From Megalonaias nervosa (Eukaryota; Mollusca; Bivalvia; Unionida; Unionidae): a stretch of 64,000 nt of DNA. The position numbers and the translations under genes are program-made. Under the pieces are notes generated by a model that was not told where the DNA came from, ran no database searches, and worked only from the letters and a program-made list of their open reading frames with translations. Below are positions 58,935 through 64,000 of this stretch, piece after piece (position 1 is the first letter of the stretch; each line of letters opens with the position of its first letter). The stretch covers positions 1-64,000 of the forward strand of contig JAECUM010012959.1 in NCBI GenBank assembly GCA_016617855.1, read 5' to 3'.

Positions 58935-60104
58935 ATGATGAATATTGGAGAACCACACTCAGCTAGATTAGCTCGAGAGCGACTAGAAGCAATTAAAAAA
59001 TATTTACCTGTTCGTGATTCTGTAAAGCAACAACTACAATCACGTCAGGAATCTCAAGTTCAATTTGAAGAGGATACAAAACAAGTATTTAAACCTATTA
59101 CAGAGACTACAAAAGGTCTTCTTCCTGCTTTAGAAAAAACTGCTGAAGCAATTGGAAAAACCGCTGAAGAAACTAGAAAAATAGCAAAAAGAACTAAGAA
59201 AACAAAAAAGATTTTGCGAGAACTTCCAGCTGAAATAGCTACTGCTCAGTTAATGCGACAAATACCTGAAGATGCTGACCAAGCTCGTGCTGAAATAGGT
59301 GATGAAAAAGATCGTATACCAGAATCAGAGAAAGAATCAGAAGCAAAAGCCAAGGTTAATGTGCTTGATAAGTTTACCGAAAGCGCTATTAAACTTATTA
59401 GAAAAGCCGTAGAACCAAAAGTATTAGCTCAACTTGCCGTGTTAAGTTATAGTTATCGAAAACAATTTTTAAAATCTGAATTCGCTGATGATTCCATAAG
59501 TCAGGATAATTGGTACAAGTGGATATTTCGCGTACACCATGATGTTATTCAAGCTCGAAACAACGACCCAAGATATAATACGTTTATTAAATTGGTAGAT
59601 AAATATATTAAATGGTCACAATCAGCATCCGAAGAGGAACTACTACAACAACAACAACAACTACTACAACAACTAATACAACCACAACAACAACAAAAAC
59701 CGCAAACGTGGGAAAGATCACTGCGTGATTATCCAAAATCACCAAAACATGCAGAAAAACAGCAGAAACCAGGTAAAGAAAAAGAAAAAGAAACAGATGT
59801 ATTAGAATATATATTCAGACAACCAGGTGAAGAGGAAGAAGAAGAATGGCAAGATGCTCCCGGCGCAACTGGAAGTGGCCTTACTAATCAAGGAAGTGGT
59901 CTTATTACCTGTCCTAATAAGGTCCTTGCCGATGTTGATCGACTAGAAATCCTCATTGGAGGAAAACGAGCTGGTAATAATTCCCCAGAAATCATTAATG
60001 AAGCAGCTGACATTTGTAATTGATTATTTACAGGCGGTATCATGGATATTAATGTGTATCGGTCTCTCATTAATGAAATCGCCGATGACTACCATAGTGA
60101 TTAA
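58935..60104 (+). pseudogene. Coiled-coil, Gln-rich structural protein candidate
   Basis: A 362-codon open frame (58935-60023) begins MMNIGEPHSARLARERLEAI. Residues about 5-130 are charged and heptad-like (AIGKTAEETRKIAKRTKKTK). Residues about 150-235 form a folded-looking segment (KVLAQLAVLSYSYRKQF, NWYKWIFRVHHD). Residues 235-255 are a polyglutamine tract. A GSGLTNQGSGLIT linker follows, then a short helical tail. An in-frame TGA at 60021 is followed by 26 more open codons to TAA at 60102, and the continuation (YRSLINEIADD) looks like the end of the same tail. I do not recognise the family beyond its place in the virion gene block. Confidence 0.65.
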
Positions 60105-60133
60105 ATATAATTAGATATAGATACTATAATAAA
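60101..60133 (+). promoter_or_regulatory. AT-rich TATAAT motif upstream of a viral-type gene
   Basis: TAAATATAATTAG and ACTATAATAAA directly precede the ATG at 60134. The same AAATATAAT core occurs at 60603 and 62914, each a few bases before a start codon. Confidence 0.45.
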
Positions 60134-60601
60134 ATGATCGTATATAATACTCAACGTGGACCAACCATGGTCAGAGTAATAAATTCACGATTACCAGTAT
60201 ACAAAACGACCTACGGAGATGGACTAGGTGATGTTGTTCAAGGTCTATTTAGAAGAATAGCCCCAAAAGCAATACCGATTGCAAAGCAACTGGGAATGAA
60301 AGCTATTGATGTTGTTCATGAAAAAGGTATTGGTGCTGTTGGTGATGTTGCTAGTAAAGTATTCTCAGCAATCAAAGATAGACTAGCACGATTAATACGA
60401 CGAAAACCTCAACCATCAGTGAAACTGGCCAGCACTGAAGTAATGCCCGCAAATGTCAGTAAAATAATAAATCAAGCTGCGAATCAAAAACTAGCAGAGT
60501 TGGCTAGTGTACCAATGTCAGAAAAAGAAAAAAATATAACCGCTAGTCTGATAGCAGGAAGTGGTCTCACTTCCCGACGTGGTCTTCGTGTTAGACGATA
60601 G
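60134..60601 (+). CDS. Small basic structural protein candidate
   Basis: 155 residues starting MIVYNTQRGPTMVRVINSRL; the second Met at codon 12 is an alternative start. The middle holds an amphipathic stretch (DVVQGLFRRIAPKAIPIAKQ, GIGAVGDVASKVFSAIKD) followed by a basic segment (RLARLIRRKP). The C-terminus reads LIAGSGLTSRRGLRVRR. The I-A-G-S-G site fits the adenain cleavage pattern (M/I/L)-x-G-x-G, so this could be a protease-processed minor capsid or core protein. Family not identified. It is intact, with TAG stop, and lies between the coiled-coil protein and capsid gene. Confidence 0.72.
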   Translation: MIVYNTQRGPTMVRVINSRLPVYKTTYGDGLGDVVQGLFRRIAPKAIPIAKQLGMKAIDVVHEKGIGAVGDVASKVFSAIKDRLARLIRRKPQPSVKLASTEVMPANVSKIINQAANQKLAELASVPMSEKEKNITASLIAGSGLTSRRGLRVRR

Positions 60602-60615
60602 CAAATATAATAAAG
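60602..60615 (+). promoter_or_regulatory. AT-rich motif upstream of capsid gene
   Basis: AAATATAATAAAG ends directly at the ATG at 60616, mirroring the motif at 60101-60133. Confidence 0.4.
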
Positions 60616-61998
60616 ATGTTCAAACGTGTATCTGATCCCGCATTTGACATGGACGCACCAGTACTCAAAGATGAGTCTGTGCGTGATTATCAATATTATT
60701 CTTATGATGCACGAATTCCAGATCATGGTGGAAGAATTGAACTTCAAGTTCAAGATACAAGTAGGTATTTCTTACCCGCTGAAGCATTTATTGAAGTAGA
60801 AGGTGAAATTTTAAATATCGCTAATTCTGCAGTACCAGTAGCATATGGAGACGATGTTATTGTCGGTTTTGTTAATAATGGTATTATGGCGTTATTTGAT
60901 AGCGCTACGTATATGATTGACGGAAAAAATATTGAATCAATTCAGAAAGACGTTGACGTTGCTACAACAATACTTGGTCTTGCAAGATACAGCGATGATT
61001 ATTGAAGATCAACTGGTCCATCAATGATGTTTGTAAAAGATACTTCTAATTCTCCAGAGTATCAACAATATGAAATAGGACAACAAAGAAATTTTGCCAG
61101 AAACGCCAACGCTGATGTACAAAGTATGATTATTAATGTAGATCCAGATTTTAAATTAGGATTTAGATCACGTCGAGCAATGTTACGAGGTAATAGAAGA
61201 GCGTTTTCATGTGCGATTCCACTGTCACATATCTTTGGATTCTGTAGAAATGTCAGAAAAGTCATTTTCGGAGCTAAGCATACAGTTGTACTTGTACGAA
61301 AAGCAACCGACAATGATGCAATATGGCGACCCACTGGTGATGCTGGTAAAGTAATTCTTACAAAACTTTCATTATGGATGCCAGTAATGACTCCATCAAT
61401 ATCTGAAGAACAAAAATTAATTTCATTTATGGATCAAGGTGTTAAATCGATGTTATCATGGTTAACAATGACCACAGATTCTATCCAGAGTAACATTAAT
61501 GGTTTATTTACATGGCAAATAGCTTCTCAGCAAGGTGTTTCTACACCACGACATATATTTATTGCATTTCAAGATGCTGCAAATGATCAAACACGTAGTA
61601 TTATGATATTTGATAATCTTGGCGTTTCTGAGGTTTCGTTGAGGATAAATGGACATCAAGAACCATCCGAGGATATATTACTGAATTTCGATCAAAATCA
61701 TGCAGCACGTGCATATCATCGTCTTATGTCGTTTATGGGGCGTGATCAGAATGTTGATGCTGGTTTACAAATATCGCAGTTAGATTTTACAACCTTATAT
61801 CCAATTTATTACTTTTCGCTGGAGCATTTAGATTTATTTAGACAATCTGTTGTGGATATACATTTTCGAGCTCGTGTGACAATAGGAGCTATTGCCAATT
61901 ACAGAGCGATAGCCGTTATACTCAGCGATAAATCAATGTTACTTGAAGGTGTTGGTGGTCGCATGAGAGTCGTTGATGCTCCAGTAGAAAACATGTAA
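60616..61998 (+). pseudogene. Major capsid protein candidate (double jelly-roll type), interrupted by TGA
   Basis: One frame of 460 codons from ATG 60616 to TAA 61996, broken by a single in-frame TGA at 61003-61005. The first 129 residues are beta-rich (RIELQVQDTSRYFLPAEAF, FVNNGIMALFDSATYMIDG). The second part (from about 61006) contains SFVIPL-like blocks: AFSCAIPLSHIFGF, KVILTKLSLWMPVMTPSI and IHFRARVTIGAIANYRAIAV. Size, beta content and position before the protease support a major capsid role, and the layout resembles capsid-like proteins found in many invertebrate genomes. Assignment to the double jelly-roll fold is inference. The TGA may derive from a CGA codon, which this element uses often. 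Confidence 0.65.
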
Positions 61999-62017
61999 TT
62001 AGATCGCTCATAATATT

Positions 62018-62489
62018 ATGATGTCATATAATCACGTTAATGTCAGTCTGACTCCTGGTCAGATTAAAAAGCTACAATCAGCATAAAAAAATAACTGTGG
62101 ATTAAAAATATCGCTAAAAAGAGAACAGATGAGTGGTGTAAATAAATTATCGTTGACCGAGCGTCAGTTCAGAAACTTCAGTGAAGCCAAAAAATCAAAT
62201 AAAGGTGTAAAACTTAATCTTTCTGCGGGCGCCATTAAAGATATTGTTAAATCTGGCGGAATTTTTCCACTTCTTGCAGCTATACCAGCATTAATAGCCT
62301 CTGCAGCCCCAGCTGTTGCAAAAGCAACTGCATTAGGCGCTGTTGGAACCGCTGCTGGAATGGCATTAAAGAAAGCAACGGGTCAGAGAATAAAATCTTA
62401 CAAAAAAAAAAGGGAAAAGGTCTAAGATTGCCAGGGACCCCATATTCATGGCACGGAAAGGGTCTAAGATTGCCAGGGTCAGTTCATTG
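62018..62489 (+). pseudogene. Small hydrophobic minor virion protein candidate, with stop and frameshift
   Basis: An ORF of 98 codons is open from ATG 62129 (MSGVNKLSLTERQFRNFSEA). The same frame extends upstream to ATG 62018 (MMSYNHVNVSLTPGQIKK) with one in-frame TAA at 62084. The centre (GGIFPLLAAIPALIASAAPA, VAKATALGAVGTAAGMAL) is Ala-rich and hydrophobic, like membrane-active minor capsid proteins. After an A10 run (62402-62411) the frame ends KKREKV, while the neighbouring frame stays open through a Gly/Arg/Leu-Pro-rich tail to TGA near 62489, suggesting a homopolymer frameshift. Function is inferred from context only. Confidence 0.6.
62415..62480. repeat. 19-base direct repeat at the gene junction
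   Basis: GGTCTAAGATTGCCAGGG occurs at about 62418-62436 and again at about 62461-62479, 43 bases apart. It forms the tail of the hydrophobic protein gene and the 5' extension of the protease ORF. Confidence 0.85.
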
Positions 62490-62498
62490 ATTCTGCCC

Positions 62499-62912
62499 AT
62501 GTCCAATTTTGATTTACTCGATGCTGCTAAAAAATTAAAAATAAAAAACTTCAGAGGTGTTTTTATGCGTGATCAGTTACCAGAAAAACCAAACAATATT
62601 GAAACTGGTATTATTAATCTCGATAAAAACTCTGGTCGTGGCACTCATTGGGTTGGATATGCAATTGATCCACGTGGAATTATTTATTTTGATTCATATG
62701 GACTAGCACCACCAAAAGAATTTTTAGAATATGTTAGCAGCATGCAAAGTACTCCAATCTGGTATTCAACATTACCAACACAAACATTAACTGATCCGCC
62801 AATATGTGGTCGTGAAGTACTCGCTGTACTTGATGCTGTATCAAAATCAACAAAACCACCTCATAAAGTCGTGCATGAATATACTACGTTATCACATTTA
62901 AACAGACATTAG
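62499..62912 (+). CDS. Adenain-like cysteine protease (C5/Ulp1-like fold)
   Basis: 137 residues from ATG 62499 (MSNFDLLDAAKKLKIKNFRG). An upstream ATG at 62448 would add 17 residues, but those derive from the repeated tail of the previous gene, so 62499 is preferred. Motifs: GTHWVGYAI with catalytic His and the following Trp, YFDSYGLAPP with the acidic residue, PTQTLTD with the oxyanion Gln, and PPICGREVL with nucleophile Cys-Gly. Order and spacing fit adenovirus/Polinton maturation proteases. No stops. It would process structural proteins during virion maturation. Confidence 0.87.
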   Translation: MSNFDLLDAAKKLKIKNFRGVFMRDQLPEKPNNIETGIINLDKNSGRGTHWVGYAIDPRGIIYFDSYGLAPPKEFLEYVSSMQSTPIWYSTLPTQTLTDPPICGREVLAVLDAVSKSTKPPHKVVHEYTTLSHLNRH

Positions 62913-62920
62913 TAAATATA

Positions 62921-63991
62921 ATGGTGGATATTTACGGAAGATCTTCTCTTGGTAAAGCTCAGCAGCAAGGTGATTTATCTAAATATGCAACTCTTGACCA
63001 GCTCAGAAATGAAATCGATGATTTATTAAACATTATAAGTGTGGATCAAAATCAAGTCGTTGTTTTTCAGGATAAACAAGGACGATTAAAGACAAGTAAT
63101 ATACAACTGCCAGATGTACTCATACGAATTCCTAATGCGGTTGTTAATAATATCGTTACTTTTACTGATCAAGGTAAAATACAAGATTCCGGTACGTCAG
63201 TCAACGATTATGTCAAAAAAGCTGGTGATTCATTCCCGGGTCCCATTATCATGAATCGAAATAAAATTATAGACCTTGGAAACCCAGCCGCAGATACAGA
63301 CGCCGCAACAAAAAAATATGTGGATGATCAAGAATCTAAGTACGTATTAGTCAACGGCGGTATAATGCGTGCATTTCTCAATATGAATAATAATAGTATT
63401 AATAATCTTAGAACACCAGAATCTGATTTTGATGCTGCAACAAAAAAATACGTCGATGATAAGGAAATTCCTATGACAACTTCGCTAAAAACAATCAATG
63501 ACGAAATGACTACACTCAATAATACTTTTTCTAGACATGTAGAAACGTTCTTAAATTTTCGTAGAAACATAAACAAAACCATTAAAGGATTTTTGGGGGA
63601 ACAACCAACCGTTGACATGAAACTCTCCGACGTTAACACGAAACCCAACGACATTGTCAGTGGAATACCTAATATTGTTCAAAAAACTAATCTGATTAAA
63701 ATTCCACACGGACAAATTAAAAATATCGTGTACACAGTAGCATCAGGATCATCAACATTGACACCACAAAATAACACTCTCGAACATACCGCAGAAGTAA
63801 CTGGGTTATACAGGCTGTCCATGTACGGTTTGGAAATTACTGCGGCCACTTCATCATCACCGAATGTAGATCATAATCCTCTACTGGTGATGCTAAATAA
63901 GAACATCAAAGAAACATTTACGTTGACGTCAACGGAAATGCTCCCGAGATGTTACTGGTGGTGTCTGGAATTCGTAGCTGAAACTCCTTAA
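62921..63991 (+). CDS. Fibre-like / tail-collar-like protein
   Basis: 356 residues starting MVDIYGRSSLGKAQQ, eight bases after the protease stop and preceded by GTAAATATA. Two repeats, NKIIDLGNPAADTDAATKKY (about residues 112-131) and NSINNLRTPESDFDAATKKY (about 154-173), each followed by VDD, are of the trimeric phage tail-fibre type. A coiled region (about 185-215) and a beta-rich C-terminal domain (about 255-356, with GLYRLSMYGLEI and CYWWCLEFVAE) could be the attachment knob. Intact, TAA stop at 63989. A virion fibre is the likely role; receptor and trimerisation are inferred. Confidence 0.75.
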   Translation: MVDIYGRSSLGKAQQQGDLSKYATLDQLRNEIDDLLNIISVDQNQVVVFQDKQGRLKTSNIQLPDVLIRIPNAVVNNIVTFTDQGKIQDSGTSVNDYVKKAGDSFPGPIIMNRNKIIDLGNPAADTDAATKKYVDDQESKYVLVNGGIMRAFLNMNNNSINNLRTPESDFDAATKKYVDDKEIPMTTSLKTINDEMTTLNNTFSRHVETFLNFRRNINKTIKGFLGEQPTVDMKLSDVNTKPNDIVSGIPNIVQKTNLIKIPHGQIKNIVYTVASGSSTLTPQNNTLEHTAEVTGLYRLSMYGLEITAATSSSPNVDHNPLLVMLNKNIKETFTLTSTEMLPRCYWWCLEFVAETP

Positions 63992-64000
63992 TTAATTACT

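Larger units (their letters stand above)
58632..64000 (+). mobile_element. Polinton/Maverick-like endogenous viral element, left part
   Basis: Six closely packed genes on one strand with short AT-rich gaps encode a virion-type gene set: coiled-coil protein, basic protein, capsid candidate, hydrophobic minor protein, adenain-like protease and fibre-like protein. This module is known from Polintons, adenoviruses and related double jelly-roll viruses. Protein-primed PolB, integrase and FtsK-like ATPase are not in the window and could lie to the right. In-frame stops in three genes indicate an inactive integrated copy. Base and codon use (many CGA Arg codons, few introns) differ from the host gene. 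Confidence 0.75.

Noticed and set aside
60616..61998. Genetic-code change with TGA read as Trp in the viral element
   Set aside because: All Trp codons seen are TGG and a TAA also interrupts a gene; simple decay fits better. Kept as a testable alternative in the findings.

Overview
This window looks like nuclear DNA of an invertebrate, most likely a bivalve mollusc, though no genus can be read from it. It is AT-rich, has a long-intron conserved eukaryotic gene with GT-AG splice sites, many minisatellites, tRNA-headed SINEs, and dense DNA-transposon and retroelement relics. No bacterial operons, rRNA genes, true tRNA genes or CRISPR arrays are visible.

Region 1 (1-40.3 kb): the 3' half of a TM9SF2-like nonaspanin gene on the + strand. 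Five coding exons (6341-6500, 13741-13892, 17303-17414, 27300-27471, 39385-39443) join in consistent phase and end in the Golgi-retention type tail KVE. The introns carry minisatellites with units of 27, 28, 33, 40, 44, 48, 51 and 63 bp, plus a pogo/Tigger-like transposon, a DIRS relic, a TTAA-flanked piggyBac deletion derivative, a LINE relic, two SINEs with target-site duplications, and a 5.3-kb DIRS-like element with inverted termini and an internal complementary region.

Region 2 (40.3-45.4 kb): intergenic relics. A foldback element is followed by an antisense Crypton/KIAA1958-type tyrosine-recombinase pseudogene and a sense-strand hAT-like transposase pseudogene.

Region 3 (45,454-53,737): one full-length LTR retrotransposon on the - strand. 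It has 1.9-kb LTRs, a 5-bp target duplication (ACCTC) and a polypurine tract. Its proteins are Ty3/gypsy-like, but integrase lies upstream of reverse transcriptase, which is the Gmr1-type order, and its Gag contains a SCAN-like capsid segment. A second, CpG-rich Gmr1-like fragment (57,665-58,630) keeps the same order and abuts the 3' end of a LINE.

Region 4 (58.6-64.0 kb): the left part of a Polinton/Maverick-like or related adenovirus-lineage endogenous viral element. It begins with a 272-bp module bounded by 19-bp inverted repeats. Six genes follow in the same orientation: a coiled-coil structural protein, a small basic protein, a probable capsid protein, a small hydrophobic protein, an adenain-like cysteine protease and a fibre-like protein. 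Three of the six carry in-frame stops and one an additional homopolymer frameshift, so this copy appears to be decaying. No polymerase, integrase or packaging ATPase is present before the window ends. The protease would be expected to process the structural proteins, and the fibre-like protein to serve attachment.
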